Below, piece after piece: positions 35,113-50,100 of a stretch of 64,000 nucleotides of DNA. The DNA comes from Liolophura sinensis. Its lineage: Eukaryota > Mollusca > Polyplacophora > Chitonida > Chitonidae. The stretch covers positions 32,846,402-32,910,401 of the forward strand of contig NC_088301.1 of assembly GCF_032854445.1 (NCBI RefSeq). Reading direction: 5' to 3'. Position numbers and translations under genes: made by a program. The notes beneath the pieces are model-generated. The model made no database searches and had not been told where the DNA came from. It saw nothing but the letters and a program-made list of their open reading frames with translations. Numbering within the stretch: the first letter of the stretch is position 1; the number at the start of each line of letters is the position of its first letter.

Positions 35113-38100
35113 TTACCTGTTTTTCATATCCTCTGAGATCTGCTCTAAACTACGTCCCTTCGTCTCCAGAAGAAAGATGAGAATAAATAACACAGATGCA
35201 CAGCAGATTCCACTGTACATCAGAAATGTTCCTCCCACACTGAGTAAATCTGCAACATAATCCAGGATTCTTAAAAGCACATCACAAAAAAAAAAAAAAA
35301 TGAAATAACATAAGCAAGCAAGGACTATATGATACCCGATTCCAGGGTAACATTATAGTGCACTGTAGGATATTTCACTTATATGACAGCGGACAGAATT
35401 ATGGTGGGAGGAAACCCACGACAATCTACATGTTCGCTGTAACAATGTGTACGCTATCTTTAAAAAAAAAGATAATGCATAAAGCCTTTGTGTAGATGAA
35501 GTTCAGAAAAGAACGCAGGCCAGGAATGGAAAAAAAGATCTGACAGGGAGACAAACTAGATTTCGGCCAGCAGGATGCTCCTTAGTCAGTGCTAATATTT
35601 AAATGTAACGTTGAAGGGAAAATGTCCATCGAATATCTGCTTTTATTATCAGAATGTTGTGGCGATATAATGGTCCCCATCATTCATTCATTCTAAAAAA
35701 TGTAACAGTTTTTGTTTTTTGTCACTCAATACTCTATCCCAAAATTCTATGTTAAGGACAGACTTAATATTTGGATAGCTTATGTTCATGCTGGCTTCCT
35801 CTCCGGCTGTACGTGGGAAGGTCAGTCAGCAACCTGCGGATGGTCGTGGGTTTCCCCCCGGGCTTTGCCCAGTTCCTCCCACCATAATGCCAGCCGCCGT
35901 CATATAAGTGAAATATTCTTGAGTACGGTGTAAAACACCAACCAAATAAATAAATAATAAATTATAAGTACTTGCTTTAATAACACCAAATGCAAACTTA
36001 ATATGAAAGTTCATGTATGAAATCACTGGTGAGTCCCAGGATTGAATTGGATTATGGGTTAAGAGAAGTGAGCAGAGTTGGAACGACTACGCCGTTCCTG
36101 GTACCTGGCACAGTGCATAACCTTGATAGCCAAGGGTTAGTGCTGTGATCAAAGATAATCTAAGCTTAAACTGCCAGAGACCATACAACCAATGAGATAA
36201 TGTACTGCAGTTTACCTTAAGTCTGGTACGTAAAAATGCTCTTTCAGAATCACATAAAGGCCTTAAAATGATACCTATGATGCCAACATTTAAACGATAC
36301 ATGAAAAGGAACTATAAAACAAAGATTATGTTTCCAGGCCAAATGAAGAAAAAATTATGTCCCAGAATTTTTGGTAAAAAATTTTCATTTGGGTTTTTTT
36401 TTTTCATTTTTTTACACCTGTTAATTACCCCCTCTATATTATGCATACATGTATATTCAACGGTCAGGTTTTTTCACAAATTACGTCATCAATGATCTTA
36501 GTCAAAGCTCAGTAAACATCCTCGAGCCCGGTGAACCATGTCACTACGGTGTGGGCAAGGTGACATGAGCACAGATACTGCATGGCTTCTTGGGGCCAGC
36601 TTAGCGCCCCCTCTGCATCCCCATTTGGTCTGTTCCCACACCCCTGCCCCCAAAGGGACAGACCCATTCGGTCTGTCCCCCACAGAGTTCTTCTTAAACA
36701 AGGATAATCTTTGATGTGACCGCTGTAAGTACTTAATTTTCCGACTGATCGCTGGGGCCTTAAGAAAACTGTACTTTGAAGCCCTTTTTAAGACCTAAGG
36801 TGAAAGTTAAAAAATTTGTGTGTACCGTTATATGTTATCACACAAGATAATCTGCAAATTAAGAAAAATAAACAAAAGTGCTTTATGTATCATGTAAGTT
36901 TTCTGATTAGAAACTAACTAAAGTTTACTAAACTAAACTCTTGGATAAATCAATAAAAATCAAGCAAAATGTGTCATTTGAAAAATGCTTAAGTTTAGGT
37001 GAAATACAGTACATCTAAAAAGTGACCACAGTTCTAGCTTTACCAAATTATGTATTACAAACCCAAGGAAAACTCAACGGAAATGTTGAAAGACAGCAAA
37101 GGGCTTCCAGCAACCTGCAGAAGGTCGTGGGATTACCCCAGGCTCGGCTTGATTTCGTCCCACCATAATGCTGTGCACGGCGAAAAACACAAATCAAATA
37201 AATAACTAAATAATGTTAGAAGTGTATTAAAGTAAGGCAATGGTCCAAAAAACAATACAACACACTCGATACGACTTACCCATGAGATTCAGGAAGGTAA
37301 GGGATACCACCAGGTTTGTGCCCCAGTTAAGAACTGTAGCTAAGGCAATTGCCCGTCCCTTCACAGCAGCTGGGTAAATCTCGCTCAAAACCAGCCATGT
37401 CACTGTAAGTAAATACCCGGTATACATAAATTGTTACCAGTTGACAGCCTGAGTTGTCCTTATCAGTTCCAGTACTAAGGACCAAGGCTGATGCAGGTCA
37501 AGGGTTGATGTCCACTCCAATATCAACATTTACCAGGCTGTAATCTATTTATCATGCCATGATATAAGTAAAATATTCTTGAGTGCGGTGTAAAACACCG
37601 ATCAAATAAATCAATAAATTTCTGAATGACAAGAGCACAGGGGACACATCAATACCTTGACAGGAATAACCTCCTGGTTACATGCAAATTAAATACATTC
37701 AAGAATAAATGGCAATATTATGTTATATCAGTTCAGCTGGAGAGCTATAACACTACTACATATTGATAGAAGTAAATATTTTTACGGAAAAACAGAAAAA
37801 AAAAAAAAACCTGTTGAGTTAGCTGTGCACAAATTATATAGTTAAGAGTAATAATAACTACGGAAACAAGGCATTCAGAGAACACCAATATATGTAGCTT
37901 GCCTAACTGAGCAGTTTTTAAAACTGGATAATGCTCAAATCAGGTGATAAAGTATTGACCTCTAAACCCAAAAAAAGTAGACTCCGGCCGTATGTGGGAA
38001 GGTCTGTCAGCAACCTGCGGATGGTTGTGGGTTTCCCCTGGACTCTGCCCGGTTTCGTCCCACCATAATTCTGGTCGCCGTCGTATAAGTGAAATAATCT

Positions 38101-41100
38101 TGAGTACGGCATAAAACACCAATCAAATAAATGAATAAAAAAAGTAGAATGGTTGACCCTGTCATACACAGATATCATGTTCTAATTCGACAGTGCTAAA
38201 ATCTTGCCATTATCAACAAGAAAGATCAAAATTATTATACTGTCACAACTAGGACTGTTTAATGTATGCATAAGGATTGCGGAGCAGAGACTTCATATGT
38301 ATGGAGTTGTAAATCACTGTGGTGGTAAAAGACACTGTGGGGAATTGGTGCACAAATTTACCCCAAAGGTCTTTAATATGCAAGTTGCAAACTCCACTTG
38401 GCAATCCATGTACAATGGGAGGCAATTGCAATTCTATGAATAGCTGAGCAAAACGACTGGTCCAAAACTTGAACCATACTGCCACTTCCACCGACGACAT
38501 CTGATCCTCCAGCCTATCACAATACCTCTCCTTACTTTGTGAGGTGAGCTAAGTAGGAGGAAAAAAGTGAGAAAATAATGGAACGGATTGCTCTGGATTT
38601 GAACCCAAGAATGACAGGTACCACACACAATGGGACCAGTACTGTGAGCCAGCATCCAGATAATGTGGCTTCGATCTTCAGTTCATGGACAAGAACAAAA
38701 GATAGGAAGAATACACTATTGCAAGCTGGATGTCCCTTCTCACAGTAAAAGGTAGTGAAAAGTTTCATGCAGATTACACAAAGCCAATAGACTGTAAAGT
38801 CTTTTTTGGGATTATGTGAAAACCACAACTTGAAAGGGAATAATTCTTTCAAATTCACAATCCTGAGGTCAAGGAGGTCTCAGGTATGTTTTTCTTTGAT
38901 CGAGTTGTGCATTTTTTATAGTTGAGCTACTTTAGCACTATTCTCATTGGTAAGTTAAATTTACAAATGGAAGGAATTCATATTAGGAAGTTTTAAATTC
39001 CACCCAACTATATAGTCACCTGTACCAAATTTGAAGAAAATCGGTTCCGTGGTTATAAAGAAGATTCTTAATGGGTTTCATATATATCCAATATGGCTGC
39101 TACACATCCTTAATATGCACTACTTCAGATCATGTGCAAGCACCGTGTGAAGTTTCAGCAGATTTGGTTTGGCGGTTTTCTCTGTCGCTACATAGTCAAA
39201 TCAACCTAAACACCCAGAATCAAATCCAGGTCTAGCAAAGGGTTTCCTAGTCAGGATAGAAGTTTGTTAGTTAGCCGTCACGTGCTCTAGATCCATCCAC
39301 CCGTAAAATCTGACTACGCCTTCATGTTAGTGAAAAATTCTTGATACAACGTTCACCACCGAGAAAATAAATAGACACAGGCATAATCCATGATATGTTA
39401 CATGAGATACAGGTACTATATAGACGACACCTGGGTTAATAATACAAAGTGAGCGGTGTAAACTTACCTGGGCCAAAGCTTAGTCCATAGGCTCCACAGA
39501 AGAGCATGAGGGCAGCCAGTGAGGCATACCTGGCAGCCATAGGCATCTCGCTGGGGGTAGGGTTAGGATGGAGGTTTGGTGAGGTGGAGTTAGCAAAGCT
39601 ACTATTTATAACCTCACTCCACAGGGACAAGTCTGAGGATGAGTGGGGAGTTAGGCCTGTGGTGCTCAGGTCCAGATAGGATGAGTGGGGTGAGGGCCAG
39701 GAGCCCCCAGTCAGGGGATGGGTGAGGTTATAGGGCTGGGTGAGATGGAGACTTGTGGTATTATCCGAGGCGCTGGTGTTGAGATCCCTACAGGGGTTCA
39801 ACATGGCTGTGTCTGGGTCTATGTCTGTTAATACTCCCAGGGTCAGAGTGGCTAATGCCATTACAGATGCACCAGTGACTAGCAACTTCCGACGACCCAC
39901 TTTATCCACTAACATCAAAGAGATCACCGTGGCAATAACCTGAAAGTGATCAGAAACTGAATTTTTATTTGTACAGCTAATATTCATGTTAATCTAAAAA
40001 CATTCCAGGGAAGCTATACTTATGCAAGTTTAGATCAGTGTATACAAAGTAAAACATATCAGCTGGTATCAGTCCAAGACACAGACAGTCCATAATAAGC
40101 TGAGTAGGCATTTCAGGAAACTCCCAAGTTCATGCAGGTCATGACAGGGCAAGGTGGGGGCTATCGCGAACTGACTTTTGGTGTGATTTTATGGCCGCTG
40201 CAAACAGTGACGTTGAGCCGACAGACTTGGCTATGCGAGATGTATATTCAATCTATCAAGTACCATAACATGTCGCCTTATAGCTGTGTGAGTTGGCGAG
40301 AGTCCTGACCCTGTCTCGTCCATATCTGCGTGAGCGCGCGGGACTCCCGATGTGCCGACTCTGCCTATTCTATAGCACATTAAGAGGCTAAATCAACAAA
40401 CCAGCAAGAGTCTGTGACCTCACTGCTCAGCAGTCACAGAACAATGCTATAGATGATTAAGCCTGTGACGGACCTTACATAATTTCATTTATCTGTTGTT
40501 TAATTGGTTGGTCTTTTCTGTTTATCATTTATTTATTTTATTTCATTTAATTTCTTCTGCTATACATACTCAAGGCTATTTCACTAATACGACAAAAGCC
40601 AGCATTACAGAGGGAGAAAAACAAGCCCATCCCAGGAGACACCCACTACCATCTGCAGGTTGCTGGCAGATCTTCCAACATCCAACCAAGATGAGGCCAG
40701 CATTAGCTGAACATAACCTCACAGCAACTGCACTGATGAGAGGCTCCTGGGTCCTTGTACTTTGCAAACATTTGGCCATGGAGGCCCTCTTGAATAGCTG
40801 GATGCTGTACAATGATTTCTGTAGGCAGGAATAGAGAGTTTCCTTCTCACAGATTCATTAACACATACCTTTACTGCTCCCACACCAACTGTTGCTAAAG
40901 TAGCTGCTGTATCACTATGGAAACCAACTGCCTTGAAAATGGTTGGTGCATAATACAGAACATTTGGCTGACCAGTTGCCTGAAAATATCCAAAAAGATA
41001 CCGGAAGGGCATTTTAAACAACATTATTAAATTTGTAACGAAGTCTGTCTGAGTGTTCTTGTAAGATTAAAGTAAAACATCCAATGTCACTTCCAAAATG

Positions 41101-44100
41101 TTTAATGAAAATGTCATCTGAAAAATGTTAAACTGAAATAAAGTAGTGTGTTTTACATAAGACAGATCCATAAAAATGTTATAAAAATATAAAATGGTTA
41201 AAACATACCTGTTGGAAGAATACAAGTCCAGCGCCTATCAACATTCTACCTCTCATATTAAACTTCTTTCCAAACAGCTCGCAAAGTGTGCGGTTCTGGA
41301 AAGTTAACAGTATGCCTGTAGTCAAGACTCATATTCCTGTATAATGTGACAAGTGATATATTAGAAGTATCAGTTCTTGGAAAATTGCTTATTCCTTTGA
41401 TTGGTGTTTGTGTATACTCCTGAATTTTTTTAATTACACAGTGGTGATCAAGTTTATGCACGTTAAGGGTGGAGGAAACTGGGGTGGCAGAGGTATTTAT
41501 TTATTTGATTGGTGTTTTACACTGCACTCAAGAATATTTCAGTTATTCAATGGCAGCTAGCATTATGGTGGAATATTTCAGTTATTCAATGGCAGCTAGC
41601 ATTATGGTGGAAGGAAACCGGGCTTTCCGCCCGTGGGAAACCCAGGACCATACGCAGGCTGCTGGCAGACCTTCCCATGTACAGCCAGAGAGGAAGCCAG
41701 TATGAGCTGAACTTCAACTCATAGTGACCACATTGGTGAGAGGCTCCTGGGTCATGAGTGGGGCAAGTAAACCACAAGTTCCTTTAGCCAGGTACCTGAC
41801 AAACATCATGACTTAACATTGCCTGATAGTTGAATCTGATGCCTCTCACCTTGAAACTGGTCAAGAACTTTTTGACTATAACTAGAAGAATGCTTTACAC
41901 AAATGACCCTATCAGTGCCCTTCCTGGTAAAGTACTTCTTTTCACACTGAGTCACAATTACATGCACATGTGGCAAATGCAGCTCATGAATCTGACACAA
42001 AGAAAAAAGTAATTAATTTAGTAAACCTGATAGTCCTACCTTTTCAGACAAAATGGACAGTCTTATGGTGGTAAGCTCAATGGACACGTCCTGCTTTCTT
42101 CTGATCTTCTGGAGAATTTTTTCTGCCTGAGATATGATCATAAAGGCATGATTTTAACTTGCAGATAAAATTTGTGTATTTCCTTGGAAATGACCTGTGG
42201 TTGTGATGCAGCCCACTGTTTAACACTGATGGGTGGCAGGATTTCAAAACAGACACTTCACAACTTTATGACCAGAAGATCAAAGTTGTAGAAACTTTTT
42301 CTAATATGGGACCCAGACTTTTCTCAAAAGTGATTTCCCTTGAATGTAATTTTTAAGGGGTAACAGTCACTTTTCAAGACAAGAAGTGACTTAGGCTTTC
42401 TTACATTTTGCTAACAATAATCCAGCTGTTGAGAGTTTGAATGAAGAATTCAAATTAAAATCTGCCATGTTTCCTACTTGAAACTCTATACATGTACATA
42501 CTGGCTGAAAATTTCTTCTTCATATGTTTCCTGCTGGACGACATATGAGTTTGTACATACTACATCATATAGCCAGACTTGATGGGCTATGAGGAACACG
42601 GCTCTGCATAGTGCACAAAGATATGGAAAACAGGAGGTATAAATAACACAAGATAAGCACATGGTCATGCATGTGGCATGAATGAAACAAGTGACTACAG
42701 GGTAATAACATGTATTTAGGGCTAAACGGGCAAGGCCTCAATAGCTAATTACATGTACACCCAACTGCTTACTGGTATACGGTACAGAATCAAGAACAGG
42801 TTTTCATGGTTGAATCCAAACAAGCTACATATACTCATTTGACAAATGTACTGAGAAGTATATAATATGCTAGAGAAATCAATGCTAATAATGAAAAAAA
42901 AATTTTGTTTACACTATTCACCAAACTGCATTTCAAGTCAAAGAAAACATACCTCTGCTTCTTTCTGAGCCAACATAAGGTATCTAGGGCTCTTGGGCAG
43001 ACACAGCATAGCCACCCCCTGTACAGCTGCTGGTATGATGGACAGGCCAAACATGTACCGCCTCAAACACAACAACAGATAGCATTCTTATGAATGAAAA
43101 TACCACATTCAGAAATTGCTTACCTTACTACTTAAGAATTTTTAACTTATACAATGGCATTCAGCTTTATGAGTGGAAGAAAGCAGAGCAGTTGCAGAAA
43201 ACCACTGTCCTGTGGAAGGTACAAATTTAGTAGCATTTGGTAGCATTCTTAGAAAACAATAATCATTATTATTACTGATTAATTTCCTAAATCAATGTTC
43301 AATCACTTTTCTCAAAGCTGCCTCCATGGTGTGAATGTTGGGCTGATATGGGGATCACACCCTCAGTAAAATCTCTGTTTGGTCAAGTACTGGTAGCTTT
43401 GAACAGTAACAATTATATGTGTGCAGTAAATGCTTAAACCATCATAGCATCTTAGCCATTATAATTTACAAAAAAACAACTAACAATGACCTTTTTTTAA
43501 AATACACTTTGGACTATTTGAAATATTCTGAATCAATACTTTAACCCCCTTTATACATTTATTGATTTGAATGGTGTTATAAGTTGAACTCAAGAATATT
43601 TCACTTATATGATGGTGGCCAGCACTAAGGAGGGAGGAAATCGGTTAGAGCCCTGGGAACGACAATCTGCAGGTTGCTCACAGGCCTTCCCATGTACGGC
43701 TGGAGACGAAGCCTTCATGAGTTGGACTTGAACTGACATCAGCCACATTGATGAGAGTCCGGCGCAATCCGGGACTAAGATAGACTACTTCAATCCCAGG
43801 TACAACATAATACATAAGAAAAAGAAAAAAACAATACATGCTTAACCAAAAGATAGAAAGGTTTGAACAAAATCTGCAAATCAACTTTTCTCATTTTCTA
43901 TTTATGATAACTGACACATTACAGTTATCTCCCTTACCAGCCATCATTCCGGTCGATAAAGATATAGTTCACCAGGTAAGCCAAAAGGACACCAAGTGTG
44001 ATCCCAAGCTCATTTAGGGACACCAGGAGACCTCGTTTTGTCTGTTCAATATAAAACAATGTAGGCATATTATACAGGGTTATCAGTACAAGTACATGTA

Positions 44101-47100
44101 CATCATTTCTTCATGTATACTGCGCTATTCATTATCTTAAGAACCGTAAGCATTTAATCGGACAATGTTCAAACTAAAGATCATTTACGATTCTAACCAC
44201 ATCATCATTGTAATCTCGTTCGGACAGCACATTGTATGTTGTCTATTCTCATTTCTGAAATGATGGGATGTAAATTTTGTTACAAATAGATGTGCAATAG
44301 ATGGACATTGTAACTAACATTTTACTTATAAATGATAAGTAATTTAAGTAGGTTGCAATGACTTAATTTATGGAGTTCTTTCTTCGGCAAGTCTAATATT
44401 TCTAATATAATCTTCAAAATTTCATGTACTTTTGCTGTGAAAACATCATTTCAGTGTGTTTGCTGAACTGCATCTTCCCTGCTGTCGATATGATGTTGAC
44501 ACTTTCTGTGCATCTGTCTATTTTGCTGATAATTTCAGGCTTATGCAGTGTAAAGGGGTATTACTTTGTGCTCAATACATTACTGCTGAGAATTACTTCC
44601 TCTCGACCCTCTGAACAAACACATGGTTTCATGAAGTTTTATTTTGTCTCAGAGTATGTTATTATTAAAGGTGGATTAGGTGGTTTATCTGTTCTCTGTG
44701 ATTAAAGCAAAATCACAAATTTTTAAACCAAAATCGGAAACAAAGTCTTTTTTTTCTAAATTACATGAATAGTTAAATAACTGGGAATTTTGCATAAGGG
44801 ATTCATCTCTATTTTGAAGAAAAGAAAACGAAGAAATGATAAATTTTGTCTTCCATGTATGCTGTCTTTATCACAATACACTGGTGTATCTTCGTCTAAG
44901 GTTTCCCTACAAAGCAAGGATGGTTAGACATTCAATCCGACTGTGGGCCTCTGTGGCTCAGTCAGTTAGCGCACTAGCGCAGTGTAGTGACCCAGAAGCC
45001 TCTCACCAATGCGGTCGCTGTGAGTTCAAGACCAGCTCATGCTGGCTTCCGCTCCGGCCGTAAGTGGGAAGGTCTGCCAGCAACCTGCGGATGGTCCCCC
45101 AGGCTCTGCCCGGTTTCCACCCACCATAATGCTGGCTGCCGTCGTGTAAGTGAAATATTCTTGAGTACGGCGTAAAACACCAATCAAAAAAAAAAAAAAA
45201 AAATCAATCTGACTGTACTCACAGGAGGAGCTATCTCTGAGATGTATATACACTCTCCTATTGCTGACACAGACACACCAAAGCCAACAATAACACGACC
45301 CACGATCTGAAAGCACGCATTTCAACAGAAAATTATTCTTTTATGTCATTATGTATATTTAGTAAAGAACAAAATTTAACATGCAGTTAAGGTAACTTGT
45401 AATATAAGTTTACTGCTCACGTAGTTACTACAGACAAAGCTAATTTGTCAGCCTGTTTACCAATTTGATCACATGTACCATATAAGAAAAAAGAAAGTGA
45501 AGTCTTCAACCTGGAACTAAAGCAATCATATTCCTGTTTCTCTATACCACGAGTCAACAGGCCGTATGTAACAAGCTTTAGGAAGATTTACTGTCATGAA
45601 ATTGTATACTTAACAAAAGAGCAAAGGGAGATAACTTATTTATTATATCCTGATCCTATCAAGATGCAGTATTTATCAAGACGTAGTACTTATCAAGACG
45701 CAGTACTTGTCAAGACGCAGTGCTTATCAAGTTGCAGTATTTACCAGTAATGAGTAATTGGGGGCAGCTGCCAGAGTTATGGCCCCTAAGATGAACACAA
45801 CAGCATTGAATATGATCGTCACTTTCCGCCCAAACCGATCTACCATGAATCCTGCAAATTCAGTGAGAGAAATTTATCAATCTTACCTGCTGTCAGTTGT
45901 GGGCTGTGTGCAAATATACATATTAAAAATAGATGAACTTTCAAATAACATCAAATGTGTTACGCAAAATACAAACTGTTTATCTCCTGAATAATATATC
46001 GTCTTGACGTTTATGTATGCAAACAAAAGGCTTTGAACTTGTTTACAAGTTAGATTTGTACATATGCATAGGTAAAATATTGGGATTTCCTTCCGTGAGA
46101 AAGGTGTTTACACACATCTTTTAATATTACAAAATTTTTACATTCCTATGACATGCAACAATAAGACACAACTTTATTCAAAAGCAGTTTTGAAATATCT
46201 ACGTGAATGCAACATGATCTCTGCAGAGAGGGTGAAAGAGAAAGGATACAGCCGTTTTTTCCCAATTTTAAGAGGGTAGAACAGACTTGCTTACTGAGTA
46301 ATCTGATACCACTGAACCTTATATTTTACCTAATCAAATCTCTCGAATGCTTCAAATTCTCGGGATTTATCTGTGACTCGGAACAATACTAGGTTCAGCA
46401 GCATCGGTTACACAACTAACACCAAGAAGAAGGTGATAAACCCTTACTCCACTGAATTTTGTCAACAAATACAACATCCAGATTCATTCATTTCATTTCC
46501 GTCATCGGACGAGTGTTTGCTCAAGAAAATGGAGTCTAACATGACATATGTATTCTTTGACTACCTTCTATTTATGTAATATCAAAACGTTTGAGTGTTA
46601 CAGAATATTTCTTATACATGTACACTGCAATACGAAAAGTTGTCATGACATACCTCCACAGAGTGATCCAAGGACAGCACCCAGCAACATGGAACTGACC
46701 ACCAGTTCTTGGAGCAGACAGGACAAGTTAAATACATCTGGGCGACGCAGCTGCAAAATGGCGCCCGATACAATCCCTGGCAAACATCAACATGTAAGAT
46801 AATTACAGAATAAAAAATAATAAGAAAATGCTGGTAAAACCCACGACTCAGAGTTCAGTATAGTGAAAAAATCAAATATGTGATCATCAGGGATATTGGA
46901 TGTAATTTTCTAAACAAAACTTATTCATAAATCAATTCACTTCTACCTCAGACTACATGATTTACAAAAGTTATGAAAAGTTGAATTATTTCAAGGCATG
47001 ATAGGCTTAAAGTGAAAGACAGTACCTGACTAATGTTTATGTCCGCTGAAAGGCTACCATTCAAAGTACCTTAAACTGACATTAAATATTTTTTTACATT

Positions 47101-50100
47101 TTTTTCAATCCACTAAACGTTTAGTGACACTTGACACAGTGTCTTGACACAGTGTCTTGGCACAGCTTCATTGCGTCACCATTATTTTCCGCCTTATAGT
47201 TAAAGCAGTAGCCTATAGCAGATAAAAGTTGTGGACTTCAGCGATGAACATGATGAAGGTCCAAGTGATAAATAGCTTTCTCGAAATTGGACATACTGAA
47301 AGGATATTTCTTCCACTGCTTGAACTGTAAATAAGTAAGCCTGCTATATTAGTTACAGTTTAAGTAGCCTCCACATGCAAAGATAGGGTTTACTGGTTCA
47401 GGTCGTTGTCTCCGGCGGGGTTGTGCTGGTGATTTTGACACCTATTACATTTAAATATTACAAAGTTACAACAGGATTGTTGTACAACTAGATTCATGTT
47501 CAATTCTGAAACAACTGGAAATAAATCTAAGCACCACTGAGGCCGATTTTGGCACTGAACTGTTGCTGAATTTTATACTTCAGTTTTGCGGTGGTGGTTT
47601 TTAAGACAAGAGCAGTGCTGACCTAGCTACTGTGGACGTCAGGGAAAGCACCTCAGCATGAACACAGTGTTTTCATAATTTTGCTGTATTTTATAAAAGA
47701 AAACAGAAACAGAACGACAAAGGAGCAAACTCTGAATTCTTCAATTTTCATAAACTTCGAGAAAAAAAATTATACCATAAGTTTTAATTAATTTTAAGCA
47801 TTGTCCCGTGAGATGCCGTCTCCTCATTCTCATCAACCCTCAGCATCCTGAATGAATTTTTCACTCACTGACTCACTGATATCTGTTATTTAGAAACTGC
47901 TGTCTAAACCATACAATGGGCGAAAAAAAAAAGTATTTGTATAATTTGAACAGCATGTTTAAGTAGGCCTAGGGTCTACTACGGAGATGAAGGCAGTTTT
48001 GGCTGAGATGGTATGCTACTGTCTGAAATAATTTGTGATACCATCGGTGAATATTACACGGCTTATAAATCAACTGATTGTATGTCTGTGGTGATCCGTA
48101 AATGATACAGATCTGCCCCACAACACTGCTTGAAATGGCCCCTCGGCTACACGTAAATAAATCATTATAAACTATCACAAAATTATGTCTTATGCAGTAT
48201 TTCTGTGTGATCATATGTCACTTCATGGAGTGAATGGGTAAAGGCTATGTCACAGCTTACGCCGCGCAATGTGGTAGCAATGTATTTAATTGGATAAAAT
48301 TCCCAAGATGTCTACCTACATTCACACCAGCCATTTTTGCAGTAATGACATTTTGTTCTACATGTTATTCGGTATCTCATTAAAATAATAAAGTATGATG
48401 CTCTTTACAAAGCTTGGGGCCTCCGTGGCTCAGTTGGTTAGCGCGCTAGTGCAGTGAAATGACCCAGGAGTCTCACCAATGCGGTCTCTGTGAGTTCAAG
48501 TTCAGCTCATGCTGGCTTCCTCTCCGGCCGTACGTGGGAAGGTTTGTCAGCAACCTGCAGATGGTCGTGGGTTTCGCCTGGGCTCTGCCCAGTTTAGTCC
48601 CACCATAATGCTGGCCGCCGTCGTATAAGTGAAATATTCTTGAATACGGCGTAAAACACCAATCAAATAAATAAATAAATCCTTACAAAGCTTGAGAATC
48701 CTGCTTTCGACTCAAAGATTTGATCATCCAGGCACTGTCTTGTCCTTAAATAGTCTTTATTATCAACTTACCAACATCATACCCAAACAAGAGTCCTCCT
48801 ATGGCAGCAGCGACAGAGGAAAGGACGACATAGCCTGTGGCACCCCATATGTCCTCAGCATTTGCTTCAGGTTCCGGCTTTCTCTGTGGTGGGGCTGAGG
48901 CAGAGCGTGACCGTGTCTCCAGGAGCCGTGGGTGGAAGTCAAATCGGGCATACCCAGACCTCAGATCTCTGACCGCCTTGGGCTTTGGCACATCCTCATC
49001 CACAGGTGACTTGTCAGCTTTCAGGAGCTTCTCTGTAACACAAAGCACATAACACTAAATACAGGGCATGTTCTCTATGAGGTTTAGCCTCCTATGAGAG
49101 AATACAGCCACGATCTTGTATGCACAGACCAACATGAAGGTTTCTGACCCCATATATTTCCGTATCCTCTTCAGTATTCTCTGAGTAAGCACACAACAAA
49201 TTTATCATCAATTCAGCACAGAAGGTCAAGGTATTGGCCAGTCAGGTCAGCATCAACAATTTCTTCACAGTTGAACAAATGGAGATAAGCTAGTTAACAG
49301 ATGCAGGATTATTGACACCATATATTTGTGTATCCTATCACTTCAACCATGTTACAAATTTATCCTGCATAGACCCATCAATTCAGTGTAGAAAGTGAAC
49401 ACTTCAGCGATGTGACCATTGCATTCACAACCTAACAAAGGGAGATAACCTACTCAGCAGATTTTACGTCATTTGCAGGATTCGAGAATATATCTGTAAC
49501 CCACATGACCGTTGTTGTCCAACGAAAAGCGGAGTATTTTGTTTCAACCGGGATACAAGAATTAACATGTCTCTTATGTGACCATTGCAACATGTCCATT
49601 TAGAGCCAGAATTCTTCAAACCAGGCTACAAACGTATGAACAAATGTTACAAAACAAAAATTCAACAAAGAAATCACGCAATCTCAATTTCTGATTTTCC
49701 AATGAAAGGTATGACATAAAGAAATCAAACTGACCACTGCTCTTGAAACACTAACTGGACTAAACACAGAAATGGTAGCAAGGCTACCAAACAGCTCACC
49801 TGTAAGAGGCACGTGGATGCAAAACTTTAGCTCAATACATTATGTACTGAAATCGTGAATTTGGTAATTTATGGTAATTAATACTTCTGCTTGGGGTTTT
49901 AACGTCATACTTATGACGATGACAATAAGTAAATATGCTCACAGATCATCAGTAATGGAATATCCTCCTTGTGTCATTCCTCCCTAGGTAATTTACAGTA
50001 TATTAATATGCACACACCGAATCAACAACAGAATATCCTCCTTGTGCTATTCTGCTCTACATACATGTATGTGCAAACCCTGAGCTCAATACATGCAGTA

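Noticed and set aside
44424-44705. 93-codon open frame between transporter exons 5 and 6
   Set aside because: It is on the opposite strand within an intron and has no family resemblance.
48417-48500. tRNA gene
   Set aside because: A and B boxes are present, but the sequence continues into the SINE body, is flanked by a target duplication and cannot form a full cloverleaf.
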